Assembly: GCF_004339565.1 (NCBI RefSeq)
Contig: NZ_SMFZ01000001.1
Location: 1,116,001 to 1,180,000, forward strand
Direction of reading: 5' to 3'
DNA length: 64,000 nucleotides
From: Pseudonocardia endophytica
GTDB taxonomy: Bacteria; Actinomycetota; Actinomycetes; Mycobacteriales; Pseudonocardiaceae
Below, piece by piece: positions 35,172 to 43,579 of this stretch. The notes under the pieces were generated by a model. That model did not search any database. It saw nothing but the letters and a program-made list of their open reading frames with translations, and had not been told where the DNA came from. Numbering within the stretch: the first letter of the stretch is position 1; each line of letters opens with the position of its first letter. Made by a program: the position numbers and the translations under genes.

Positions 35172-35696
35172 GTGCTCGCCTCCTTCCGCCCCGACGACGC
35201 CCGACGCTGGACGATCGGCGTCATCGACGGCCCCAACATGCCCAACCTCGGCAACCGCAGCGAGAAGATCTACGGACCGATCAGGTCGCTCGCCGACCTG
35301 CAGGCGCTCGTCCGGTCCACGGCCGAGGACCTCGGCGTGGAGGTCGTCCCGTTCGCGTCGAACCACGAGGGCGAGATCCTCGAGTTCGTGCACCGCACGC
35401 AGCACGAGGTGCACGGCTACGTGATCAACCCGGCCGGCCTGACGACGTACGGCGAGGCCACCCGGCACGCGCTGGACGACTCGACGAAACCGGTGGTCGA
35501 GGTGCACTTCGCGAACACCGCGCGCCACTTCGCCGAGGTCGCGCCGCACTTCCAGCAGCAGACGAGCCGGTTCACCTACACCGCGACCGGGCTGGTGATG
35601 GGGCTGCGGCAGTACAGCTACCTCGGTGCGCTGCTGGCCCTGACGCTCGCGCTGGACGACGAGTCGTTCCTGGACGGAGGCGCGCGCCGGCACTGA
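35172..35696 (+). CDS. Diverged type II 3-dehydroquinase-like protein
   Basis: A 174-residue protein of the AroQ fold. DGPNMPNLGNRSEKIYG aligns with the GPNLNxLGxREPxxYG active-site loop, with Arg29 and Tyr34 present. SNHEGEIL and EVH (His112) are also kept. The canonical NPGAYTHTS loop reads NPAGLTTYG, so its conserved His is Thr. The N-terminus is extended. Because it ends a catabolic operon, a role in dehydrating a cyclic hydroxy intermediate is more likely than shikimate synthesis. Confidence 0.75.
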   Translation: MLASFRPDDARRWTIGVIDGPNMPNLGNRSEKIYGPIRSLADLQALVRSTAEDLGVEVVPFASNHEGEILEFVHRTQHEVHGYVINPAGLTTYGEATRHALDDSTKPVVEVHFANTARHFAEVAPHFQQQTSRFTYTATGLVMGLRQYSYLGALLALTLALDDESFLDGGARRH

Positions 35697-35745
35697 GCGG
35701 CCTTGAGCAGCCTCGAGCGGCACTGACACGGCATACTCGTCGGCC

Positions 35746-36138
35746 GTGGCTCCCCGACCCTGCCCGTGCGGCCTTCCCGAACCGTTCGAGTCCTGCTGTG
35801 GGCGCTACCTCGGCCCGGACGGTGCCGCGCCGCCCACGGCGGAGGCGCTGATGCGCTCGCGGTTCACGGCGTTCGCCCGGGGCGACGTCGAGCACCTGCG
35901 GCGCACGTGGCACCCGGACACGCGGCCGTCGGAGATCACCCTGGACCCGTCGATGCGGTGGCTCCGGCTGGAGGTCCTGGACCGCTCCGGCGGGAGCCTG
36001 TTCGACACCGAGGGCGTCGTCGAGTTCCGCGCCCATCACAAGGAGGGACCGCGGACCGGCGTGCTGCACGAGCGCAGCCGGTTCGTGAAGGAGTCCGGAC
36101 GGTGGGTCTACCGCGACGGGGACACGACCTGGATGTGA
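35746..36138 (+). CDS. YchJ/UPF0225-family protein
   Basis: A 130-residue protein. The N-terminal SEC-C-like Cys motif CPCGLPEPFESCCGRYL binds zinc. The rest (AEALMRSRFTAFARGDVEHL, RWLRLEVLD, VEFRAHHKEG) is the NTF2-like YchJ domain. Start is GTG. Function unknown. It lies 49 bp after the operon and may be independent. Confidence 0.9.
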   Translation: MAPRPCPCGLPEPFESCCGRYLGPDGAAPPTAEALMRSRFTAFARGDVEHLRRTWHPDTRPSEITLDPSMRWLRLEVLDRSGGSLFDTEGVVEFRAHHKEGPRTGVLHERSRFVKESGRWVYRDGDTTWM

Positions 36139-36153
36139 GGCGATCCGGTCGAG

Positions 36154-36202
36154 ATGGCGCTCATGGCTGCTCGACCAGTGCCGGAGCAGCCATGAGCGCC
36201 AT
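36154..36202. terminator. Perfect 19-bp hairpin between convergent genes
   Basis: ATGGCGCTCATGGCTGCTC at 36154-36172 is perfectly complementary to 36184-36202, with an 11-nt loop. It lies in the 96-bp gap between the convergent YchJ and decarboxylase genes, so it can terminate both directions. It is less GC-rich than nearby terminators. Confidence 0.7.
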
Positions 36203-36234
36203 GTCAACCGGTGTCGATCACGGCTGACGGCGGG

Positions 36235-37692
36235 TCAGCGGGTGAGCCGGTCCAGGAACGCGATCAGCAGCGCCTCGCGCAGGCGCGGTGGGGCGACGTC
36301 GAGCAGCGCGTTCACCGGGGCCATCCGCTTCGGCACCGAGACCGTGCCACCCGCCGACGTGCTTCCTCCCGCGGAGGCGGGATCGACACTGCCGCCCAGG
36401 CCGGCGAGCGCGAGCAGGCCGTCGAACGCGGCGTCGTCCAGTGTGGACGGGTCGAGCGCCGCTGCGGCCGCGCGCAGGTCGGGGTCGACGGTCACCGGGC
36501 CGGCCGCGACGGCCGCGTCCACCGACTCGCGCAGCGCGACCACGAAGTCGTCGACGCCGCCCGCCGTCGCCGCGCACACGGTGAGGTGCAGCGTCGCGGG
36601 CAGCCCGCGGAACGCCATCTGCGGCTGGACGAACCAGCCGCGCTCGCCCATCTCGTCGGACAGGGTGAACACGTCGAGCGCGTCGTCGCAGGCCACGGCC
36701 AGCAGCGACGCGTCCGGCTCGGCGGCCAGGCGCAGATGCTCCGTCCCGCGCACCGCGTCGGCGAGTACCCGCGTCGCGTCCACGGTGGTCGCCACGAGCG
36801 CGCGGTAGCCGTCGGCGCCGATGTGCGCCACGACCGCCCATGCCGCGGCGAGCGGACCGCCGGAGCGTGTGGACTGCATCGTCGCGTTCAGCATCGTGTA
36901 GCCGGGCCAGTCGGCGCTGGCGAAGAACTGCGGCCGGCGCAGGGCCGGGTCGCGGTACAGCAGCAGCGAGACGCCCTTCGGTGTGTAGGCGTACTTGTGC
37001 AGGTCCGCGGACAGGCTGGTCACGCCCGGGACGACGAAGTCCCACGGGTCGGGGTGCGCCATCCAGGGCAGCACCCAGCCACCGATGCACGCGTCGACGT
37101 GGCAGCGCACGCCGCGCCCGGCCGCGTCGGCGGCGACCACGGCGACCGGGTCGACGACGCCGTGCGCGTAGGACGGCGCGGACACGGCCACCAGCACCAG
37201 CCGCTCCCCTGCCGCGTCCATCGCGTCGGCCATCGCTCCCGGGTCCGCGCGCATCGTGTCCGGGTCGACGTCGACGGTCACCAGCTCGACGCCGAAGTAG
37301 TGCGCCGCCTTGTGGAACGCACCGTGCACCGTGGACGGAGCCACCATCACCGGGGACTCCACATCGGACCGTGCGTCGCGCGCGGTTTGGACGGCGAGCA
37401 GGATCGACTCGGTCCCGCCGGAGGTGACCGTGCCGACGGCGCCCTCCGGTGCGTGGAACAGCGGCCGGGCGAACGCGACGAGATCGCGCTCCATCGCGGC
37501 CAGGCTGGGGAACGCCGTCGGGTCCAGCCCGTTCGTCGACCCGAAGCTCGCCAGCGCCTCCCGTCCGACGCGGTCCGCCTCGGCGAGCCCGGAGTCGTAG
37601 ACGTAGGCGAGCGTGCGCCCGCCGTGCGTGGGCAGGTCGCCGCCGCGCAGCGCCTCCAGGCGGGCCAGGACCGTGTCGCCGGGCTCAGGCAT
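36235..37692 (-). CDS. PLP-dependent decarboxylase/sphingosine-phosphate lyase-like
   Basis: A 485-residue fold type I PLP enzyme. TSGGTESILLAV is the phosphate-binding segment, HVDACIGGWVLPW holds the PLP-contacting Asp, and SADLHKYAYTPKG holds the Schiff-base Lys. The pattern is that of sphingosine-1-phosphate lyase/aminotransferase class V-like decarboxylases. Its start overlaps the end of the upstream GPH transporter gene by 8 bp, so the pair forms an operon; the transporter may bring the amine or amino acid. Confidence 0.9.
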   Translation of the reverse strand: MPEPGDTVLARLEALRGGDLPTHGGRTLAYVYDSGLAEADRVGREALASFGSTNGLDPTAFPSLAAMERDLVAFARPLFHAPEGAVGTVTSGGTESILLAVQTARDARSDVESPVMVAPSTVHGAFHKAAHYFGVELVTVDVDPDTMRADPGAMADAMDAAGERLVLVAVSAPSYAHGVVDPVAVVAADAAGRGVRCHVDACIGGWVLPWMAHPDPWDFVVPGVTSLSADLHKYAYTPKGVSLLLYRDPALRRPQFFASADWPGYTMLNATMQSTRSGGPLAAAWAVVAHIGADGYRALVATTVDATRVLADAVRGTEHLRLAAEPDASLLAVACDDALDVFTLSDEMGERGWFVQPQMAFRGLPATLHLTVCAATAGGVDDFVVALRESVDAAVAAGPVTVDPDLRAAAAALDPSTLDDAAFDGLLALAGLGGSVDPASAGGSTSAGGTVSVPKRMAPVNALLDVAPPRLREALLIAFLDRLTR

Positions 37693-38977
37693 GCGCCGTC
37701 CTCTCGTCGAGCGAGTACCTCCGCAGCGGCAGCAGGCTGAGTGCCACCAGCACCGCAGGGACGATCGTGAAGCCGACCGCGATCGCGGTCAGCGCCGACG
37801 GGGACTGTGCCGTCCCTCCCGTCGACTCGGCGTACCCGCCGACGGCCAGGACCAGCCCGTACAGGCCGGGGCCGAGCGCGAGCCCGAGCGTCTCCCCCGC
37901 CGTCCAGAGCCCGGTGAAGATCCCGATGCGGTTGGCGCCCGACGCCCGGGTCGCGGCGGCGGCGACGTCGGGCAGCATCGCGAGCGGGCAGACCTGCGTG
38001 CCCGCGTACCCGATGCCGGCGATCCCGGCGGCGACGTAGGACGGCCACGCCACGTCGCTCGTCACCGTCCACAGTGCCACCGCCCCGACGACGAGCACGA
38101 CGGTCGACGCGAGGTAGCCGGCCTTCTTCCCCCGGTGCCGGCACCAGCGCTCCCACAGCGGGCTGACCAGCAGCGCCGGACCGACGAACGCCGCGAACAG
38201 CACGGACGAGGCCGCCGGGTCGGCGAGCAGGTACCGGGCGACGTAGGAGACGCCGGCCAGCAGCGCCCCGACACCGAGCGCCTGGGCGACGAACGCGACC
38301 AGCAGCCGTCGGAAATCGGGCTCGGAGACGACCACCCGCAGCTGCTCGCGCAGCGGGCCTCTCGGCGCCTCGGTCGCGTCCTCCGTGACGCCTGCCGTCG
38401 CCACGTAGGCGCCTACCGTGCCGATCAGCAGCAGCACGCCGACGTAGGCACCCATCGCCGTGTAGCCGAACGTGTCGACGATCAGTGGCGCCGTCGCCCC
38501 GGACAGCAGGATCGCGATGGCGATCACCGCGACCCGCCACGTCATCATCCGCGTCCGCTCCCCCGCGTCCGAGGTGATCTCCGCGGGCATCGCGTTGAAC
38601 GGCACCTGGAAGAAAGCGTAGGCCGTGGCACACACCAGGAACGCCACGAGCACCCAGACCGCCGCGAGCGCCGGCGGCCCGGACGGTCCGGCGAAGATCA
38701 GCGCGAACGTGACCGCCAGCGCGATGCCGGCCCTCAGCAGGAACGGCCTGCGACGACCGCGCGGCGATTGGCTGCGGTCGCTGATCCGCCCGGCGATCGG
38801 GTTCAGCACCACGTCCCACGCCTTCGGCACGAACACGATCAGGCCGGCGACGATCGCGGCCACGCCGAGCGTGTCGGTGAGGTATGGGAGCAGCAACAGG
38901 CCCGGAACGGTGCCGAACGTGCCGGTCGCGACGCTGCCCATCGCGTAGCCGCGACGCACCCGGGCGGGGAGGGCCAT
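37685..38977 (-). CDS. GPH-type MFS transporter
   Basis: A 430-residue 12-helix transporter of the glycoside-pentoside-hexuronide cation symporter type. PKAWDVVLNPIAGRISDRS and RGRRRPFLLRAGI after helix 2, and AFFQVPFNAMPAEIT, are typical. ATG 38977 is used because GGGAGGG precedes it and upstream residues are non-hydrophobic. Transcribed with the PLP decarboxylase. Confidence 0.87.
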   Translation of the reverse strand: MALPARVRRGYAMGSVATGTFGTVPGLLLLPYLTDTLGVAAIVAGLIVFVPKAWDVVLNPIAGRISDRSQSPRGRRRPFLLRAGIALAVTFALIFAGPSGPPALAAVWVLVAFLVCATAYAFFQVPFNAMPAEITSDAGERTRMMTWRVAVIAIAILLSGATAPLIVDTFGYTAMGAYVGVLLLIGTVGAYVATAGVTEDATEAPRGPLREQLRVVVSEPDFRRLLVAFVAQALGVGALLAGVSYVARYLLADPAASSVLFAAFVGPALLVSPLWERWCRHRGKKAGYLASTVVLVVGAVALWTVTSDVAWPSYVAAGIAGIGYAGTQVCPLAMLPDVAAAATRASGANRIGIFTGLWTAGETLGLALGPGLYGLVLAVGGYAESTGGTAQSPSALTAIAVGFTIVPAVLVALSLLPLRRYSLDERTAHA

Positions 38978-39120
38978 GAGGCGCAACGCTAGCGACCGCC
39001 GATCCGCGCGGACAGGGCAGCGGGTGATCGGCGCCATGGACCTCGAGCTTGACCCTGCCGCAACGGCACGGTCTGAACTGGACCTCGACACCGACCGGAG
39101 ACCACGCAGAGAGGTCCACC

Positions 39121-39597
39121 ATGGACTCGTTCGTCCCCCAGCTCGTCGAGTTCGTCGGCGGCCTGCACCCCGTGCTGCAGTTCCTGGCCGTGTTCGTGAT
39201 CGGACTCGTCCCGTTCCTGGAGTCGCACTTCGGCGCGTTCGTGGGCACGCTGACCGGCGTCCCGGTGGTGCTCGCGGCGCTCGCCGCGATCGTCGGGAAC
39301 CTGCTGGCCGTCGCGCTCGCCGTCCGGGCGGGGAGCGCCGTGCAGCGCAAGGTCGCGAGCCGCCGCGGCGAGCCGAGCAGGCGGGCCAGGAAGGTCCTGA
39401 CCAACGTGGACAGGTTCGGCGTCCCGGTGGCCAGCCTGCTCGGCCCGTTCGTGATGGCGACCGCCATCTCGACGTTCGCCATGATCGGCGCCGGTCTGGA
39501 CCGGCGGACCGTGATCATCTGGCAGGCGATCGCCGTCACCGTGTGGGGCGTCGTGTTCGCGGCGCTGGCGACCGGCGTGATCGCGTTCGTCGCGTGA
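39121..39597 (+). CDS. Small multidrug-export-type membrane protein
   Basis: A 158-residue protein with about four hydrophobic segments. FLAVFVIGLVPFLESHFGAF, VVLAALAAIVGNLLAVALAV and RFGVPVASLLGPFVMATAIS resemble the putative small multidrug export protein family (Sm_multidrug_ex). A basic cytosolic loop lies at residues 78-98. Function is not established. Confidence 0.75.
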   Translation: MDSFVPQLVEFVGGLHPVLQFLAVFVIGLVPFLESHFGAFVGTLTGVPVVLAALAAIVGNLLAVALAVRAGSAVQRKVASRRGEPSRRARKVLTNVDRFGVPVASLLGPFVMATAISTFAMIGAGLDRRTVIIWQAIAVTVWGVVFAALATGVIAFVA

Positions 39598-39672
39598 CAC
39601 CGGCCATGGCGGCGACCGCCACCAGCGTCAGCGAGCGGTAACGCACGGTCAGCTCCCGCCGAGTCCGCACCC

Positions 39673-40434
39673 GTGCGCAGCCTGGCGGAGTTCACCGGTG
39701 AGGTCTCGTCCATCCCGCAGGTCGTGACGGCGCTGAGCGCCATCCGCGACGCGTCGGCCGAGGACCTCTTCCAGCCGGAGATCGACGGGATCTCGGCGTT
39801 CACCCGGCTCTACACGATCATCACGCAGAACGTGCTGGACACCGTCGACCGCAAGAAGACGCGCCGGTTCAACGACCCGGACTTCCTGACCCGCCTCGAC
39901 CTGGAGTTCGCCCGCCGGTACCTCGCGGCGATCAAGGCCTACCAGTCCGGGTCGCCGGACACCCCGGCCTCCTGGTCGGTGCTGTTCGACCGGCGGCGCG
40001 ACCAGGACATCCGGCACGTGAACTTCGCCGCCTGCGGGGTGAACGCCCACGTCAACTTCGACCTGACGTTCGCCCTGATCGAGACGTGGCGGGACTTCCC
40101 GCCGAACGACGCCCGCCGCGAGGACTACGACCAGGTCAACGACATCTTCGCCGAGGAGATGGACGAGCTCCGCGAGGACTTCGGCGCGTTCCTCGCCGAG
40201 ACCCGCGACGGCGGGATCCTGGACCGGTTCGGGAACTTCGCGTCCGACCTGGTCGTGCGCGTCACCCGCAGCTGGGCGTGGGACTCGGCCGTCGACGTGT
40301 GGGACACCTACGACCCCGACCAGGACGGCGGAGGGCAGAGGTTCCAGAACGCGTACGCCCGCGAGCTCGGCGCCCAGGACCGGGCCGCGTCGCTCGCGGG
40401 CCGGATGCTGCTGGGCGCGCCGACGCTGCCCTGA
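39673..40434 (+). CDS. DUF5995-family protein
   Basis: A 253-residue mostly helical soluble protein starting at GTG. DGISAFTRLYTIIT, VNFAACGVNAHVNFDLTFAL and EDYDQVNDIFAEEM are the conserved segments of DUF5995 proteins, whose function is unknown. It is isolated between the membrane protein and the zinc-ribbon gene. Confidence 0.8.
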   Translation: MRSLAEFTGEVSSIPQVVTALSAIRDASAEDLFQPEIDGISAFTRLYTIITQNVLDTVDRKKTRRFNDPDFLTRLDLEFARRYLAAIKAYQSGSPDTPASWSVLFDRRRDQDIRHVNFAACGVNAHVNFDLTFALIETWRDFPPNDARREDYDQVNDIFAEEMDELREDFGAFLAETRDGGILDRFGNFASDLVVRVTRSWAWDSAVDVWDTYDPDQDGGGQRFQNAYARELGAQDRAASLAGRMLLGAPTLP

Positions 40435-40459
40435 CCGTCCGGACCACCTGGTCCGGCAC

Positions 40460-41032
40460 TCAGCCGGCCGGCGCGCCGCAGTTCTGGCAGAACGCCGTAC
40501 CGCGCTGCGGCGAGCCGCACCCGACGCACGGCGGCGCGTCGTAGGACGTGCCGCACGACCCGCAGAACCGGCCCGATCCCTGGGCCCCGCAGTGCCCGCA
40601 GAAGCGGACGTCGCCCGGCACGGTGCCGTAGGAGGGCCCCGGCACCGGAGTCGTCACCGCACAGTTGCGGCAACGGCCGACGCGCTCGTCCCAGCAACCG
40701 CCGCTGCAGACCCAGTCGCTGCACGTGCCGCACTGCCGGAACTCGTGCGCGACGTCCGCGGCGGCCTCGACCATGTGCTGGTCGCTCATGGTGCCGCGGG
40801 TGCTGGGCCGGTTCCACTGCGCCATCAGCCCGATCTGCTGGATCCGGCTGCCGATCTCACCGCCGAGGATCGTGCCGCCCAGTGCGGCCAGACGGCCGCC
40901 GAACCCGGTCACGGAGTGACGGAACGTCGAGCGGTAGCCGTTGCCGCATCGCTGGCAATGGAACTCGAACTGGTAGCCGTCGCTGGTACTGCAGTCCGTC
41001 ACGTTGCTGGTGAAGCGGATCACCTCGGGCAT
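40460..41032 (-). CDS. Multi-zinc-ribbon protein
   Basis: A 190-residue protein with about eight CxxC knuckles: CQRCG near residue 26, then CGTCSDWVCSGGCWDERVGRC, CRNC, CGHCG, CGSCG, CVGCG and CQNCG. The C-terminal half is a row of double zinc ribbons. Residues 36-95 are a helical region without Cys. It is probably a binding or scaffold protein. ATG 41032 is chosen because the ribbon domain starts soon after. Confidence 0.8.
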   Translation of the reverse strand: MPEVIRFTSNVTDCSTSDGYQFEFHCQRCGNGYRSTFRHSVTGFGGRLAALGGTILGGEIGSRIQQIGLMAQWNRPSTRGTMSDQHMVEAAADVAHEFRQCGTCSDWVCSGGCWDERVGRCRNCAVTTPVPGPSYGTVPGDVRFCGHCGAQGSGRFCGSCGTSYDAPPCVGCGSPQRGTAFCQNCGAPAG

Positions 41033-41141
41033 CGTCGGATCCCGTCCCTTCTCGACTGTCGGGGTAGTCGTCGAGAGGGCCGGGAGTGCTACACGCTCCG
41101 GCCATGGCGTGATCGGGGCTCCGGTGGTTACGTTCCCTGCC

Positions 41142-41429
41142 ATGAGCGCCAAGTCCGACTCCCGGCTCGCCGAGTTCCTGCGACGGGTACGGGCCGGCGA
41201 CGGCGACGCCTCACCGGTCGAGATCGTCTTCGGGCAGCCGTCGATGTCGGAGGTCCAGGAGTCGATCGCGCTGCAGTTCGCCGCGTCGGTCCGCGAGATG
41301 GGCTACATCGAGCCGGCAAGTGGCCCGGACGGTGAGCTCCGCAGCGTGCGGGTGACCCCGGAAGGCGGGGAGTGGCTCGACGAGTACGACCGGCGCGACC
41401 GGACCCTGCACCCGCGGTACTCGTCGTGA
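41142..41429 (+). CDS. Small conserved hypothetical protein
   Basis: A 95-residue soluble protein with MSEVQESIALQFAASVREMG and a C-terminal RVTPEGGEWLDEYDRR, perhaps a winged-helix-like fold. I recognise no family. It starts 109 bp after the divergent zinc-ribbon gene and precedes another unknown gene by 4 bp. Confidence 0.6.
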   Translation: MSAKSDSRLAEFLRRVRAGDGDASPVEIVFGQPSMSEVQESIALQFAASVREMGYIEPASGPDGELRSVRVTPEGGEWLDEYDRRDRTLHPRYSS

Positions 41430-41433
41430 CCCC

Positions 41434-42015
41434 ATGCTGATCACGTTCAGCTTCACCCGGATCGCGATCTCCGTCCGGCGCTGGTTCGAGGTGGCCGCCG
41501 ACGCCACGACGGAGACCGGCGCGCGCGTCGAGATCGCGCTGCTCGAGCCCCAGGAGCACCGCGGCAGCGAGTCCGCGGCCCAACGGCTCGTCGTGGACCG
41601 GACGTTCTGGCGCGCCGACATCTTCGGTCGTACGGACGTCCCCGACGACCCGTACTCGGCGGCGCACTTCCATCCCGTGTTCAGCGGGCCGGAACCGTCG
41701 GACCGGGTGTGGTCCGACGAGCTCACGCAGGACGCGTGGGGCTGGCTCCGCGGGCACCTCCTGGACATCGAGAGGACGGCCGTCGACGCAGGCGTCGAAC
41801 CGGGGATGGCCGCCGACGACGCCGGGGCCGTCCGCGCCGCCACCGATCGGATCGTCGCCACGGCGCAGGACCTCGGACCCGAACACGTGCTCGGCCGGGA
41901 CGAGACGTTCCGCCTCACCCGTGACGCGGCTCTGCGCGTCCGGATGCTGATCGGCCTGGTCGAGGACCCGGCCGCGCTGGACGAGGACTACCTCCGGCCG
42001 TGGATGGACGCGTAG
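41434..42015 (+). CDS. Hypothetical protein
   Basis: A 193-residue protein. Residues 1-50 look like beta strands (LITFSFTRIAISVRRWFEVA) and the C-terminal half is helical (AGAVRAATDRIVATAQDLG). No catalytic motif is recognised. It overlaps the next gene by 16 bp and is probably co-transcribed with both neighbours. Confidence 0.6.
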   Translation: MLITFSFTRIAISVRRWFEVAADATTETGARVEIALLEPQEHRGSESAAQRLVVDRTFWRADIFGRTDVPDDPYSAAHFHPVFSGPEPSDRVWSDELTQDAWGWLRGHLLDIERTAVDAGVEPGMAADDAGAVRAATDRIVATAQDLGPEHVLGRDETFRLTRDAALRVRMLIGLVEDPAALDEDYLRPWMDA

Positions 42016-42611
42016 CGGAGCCCTCCCCGGGGGAGGGCACGAGCATCGAACCCGGCGACTTCGTGCTCGGCGTCGCGCGCGGCCACCGCAAGCACCAGCT
42101 GATCAAGCTGGTTCAGGGTGCCCGCCTCGCCCCCGAACACCGCCGGTACGCCGGCTACACGCACGCCGCACTCGTCGTCAGCGCGGACGGTGACCTGCTC
42201 GAGGCGTTCGGCCAGGGGATGCGGCTCTCGCATCTCGACGATCTCGCGATGCGACCCCACCAGGTCGTGCACGTCACCGCGTCGCCGGAGGTCCGCGAGC
42301 GTGTCGTCGCGATCGGGTTGCACGCGTTCGCCGGGCGGGCCCGGTACAACGCGCTGGCGATCGTGAGCACGGCGCTGACGTCCGCCACCGGGCGCCCGGT
42401 GAGCCTGAGCGTCGCCGGGACGCACACCTGCTCGGGACTCGTCGCGCATGCCCTGCTCGCGGCCGGGGCGGTCTACGACGTCGACGCGGCACTGGTCACG
42501 CCCGCCCAGCTCGCGATCCACTTCGGCGCTCCGCAGCCTCCTCCGGAGGACCCGTCGCCGGCCTGTCGGACCCGACGATCGGTCGGTCGGCCCGCCGTCA
42601 CGGCGCCCTGA
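42000..42611 (+). CDS. YiiX/NlpC-like permuted papain-fold protein
   Basis: A 203-residue protein starting at GTG. EPGDFVLGVARG at the start, then GYTHAALVVSADGDLLEAFG with a His, then AGTHTCSGLVAHALLAAG with a Cys, follow the order of the circularly permuted NlpC/P60 (YiiX, LRAT-like) enzymes: His first, nucleophilic Cys later. It would be a thiol hydrolase or acyltransferase. It has no signal peptide, so it is cytosolic. Confidence 0.72.
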   Translation: MDGRVAEPSPGEGTSIEPGDFVLGVARGHRKHQLIKLVQGARLAPEHRRYAGYTHAALVVSADGDLLEAFGQGMRLSHLDDLAMRPHQVVHVTASPEVRERVVAIGLHAFAGRARYNALAIVSTALTSATGRPVSLSVAGTHTCSGLVAHALLAAGAVYDVDAALVTPAQLAIHFGAPQPPPEDPSPACRTRRSVGRPAVTAP

Positions 42612-42673
42612 TCCCGGCCCGCCGGAAAACCCCGTCGTCTCTCGACGATCTTGGCTCGTAACCTCACACGCAT

Positions 42674-43537
42674 GTGCGACGACGCGGGTGGCCCGTGCTA
42701 GCGGTCGGGCTCGCCCTGGTCTCGGCGCTGGCCTACGGCACGTCGGACTACATCGGCGGGGTCCTGAGCAAGACGCGGTCCAGCTGGACGGTCGCGCTCG
42801 TCGCGCAGCTCGTGTCCGCGCTGGTGACCGCCGCGCTGGCCCTGGTGTTCGCCGGGAGTCCGACGGGCGCCGACTTCGGCTGGGCCGCGGCGGGTGGCGT
42901 CGGTGAGGCGGTCGGCATCGCGGCCCTCTACCGCGGCCTCGCGCGCGGCCGGATGGGGATCGTCGCCCCGATCTCGGGCATCGGTGCGACGCTCGTGCCG
43001 GTGGTCGTGGGTGTCGCGACCGGCGACCAGCCGTCGGTGACGGCGTGGATCGGCATCGCGCTGGCGTTCCCGGCCGTCTACCTCATCCCCCGCGCACCCG
43101 GCTCGGCCTCGGACGGATCCACGTCGGACGGAGTGGTCACCGGGACGGTCGCCGGGCTGGGCTTCGGCGCCCAGTTCGCGTTCGTCGGCCAGATCGGCGA
43201 CGGATCGGGGTTCCTCCCGCTCGCCCTGCTCTGGCTCGTCTCGGCCGCGACGATCGCCGTCGTCGCGACCCTGCTGCGGCAGCCGTGGATCCCGCGCCGG
43301 GACGGCCGGCTGGGGCCGGTGCTCGCGTTCGGTCCGATCAGCGCGGTCGCGGTCGCGTCGTTCCTGCTGGCGACGCGCGAGGGGCTGTTCACCGTGGTCT
43401 CGGTGATCGCCGCGCTGTACCCGGCGGTCACGGTCGCGATGGCCGCCGCCGTGTTGCGCGAGCGGATCGGCAGGCTGCAGGCCGTCGGGCTGCTCCTCGC
43501 CGCCGCGACCGTCGTCCTGGTGACGGTCGGCAGGTGA
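42674..43537 (+). CDS. EamA/DMT-family transporter
   Basis: A 287-residue protein with ten hydrophobic helices in two EamA-like halves (LALVSALAYGTSDYIGGVLS and LGFGAQFAFVGQIGDGSGFL). RGRMGIVAPISGIGATLVPV is the conserved helix 4 region. GTG 42674 is used; a later GTG at 42695 is possible. Exports or imports a small metabolite; substrate unknown. Confidence 0.85.
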   Translation: MRRRGWPVLAVGLALVSALAYGTSDYIGGVLSKTRSSWTVALVAQLVSALVTAALALVFAGSPTGADFGWAAAGGVGEAVGIAALYRGLARGRMGIVAPISGIGATLVPVVVGVATGDQPSVTAWIGIALAFPAVYLIPRAPGSASDGSTSDGVVTGTVAGLGFGAQFAFVGQIGDGSGFLPLALLWLVSAATIAVVATLLRQPWIPRRDGRLGPVLAFGPISAVAVASFLLATREGLFTVVSVIAALYPAVTVAMAAAVLRERIGRLQAVGLLLAAATVVLVTVGR

Positions 43538-43579
43538 CCCGCCGCGCGGCCGGCGGGTGGACGCGGTAGGAAATCGGAC

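Noticed and set aside
37347..39803. Long opposite-frame open reading frames over the decarboxylase and transporter genes
   Set aside because: Such frames are common in very GC-rich DNA; they are Arg/Ala/Pro-rich, lack motifs and are contradicted by the well-conserved proteins in the true frame.
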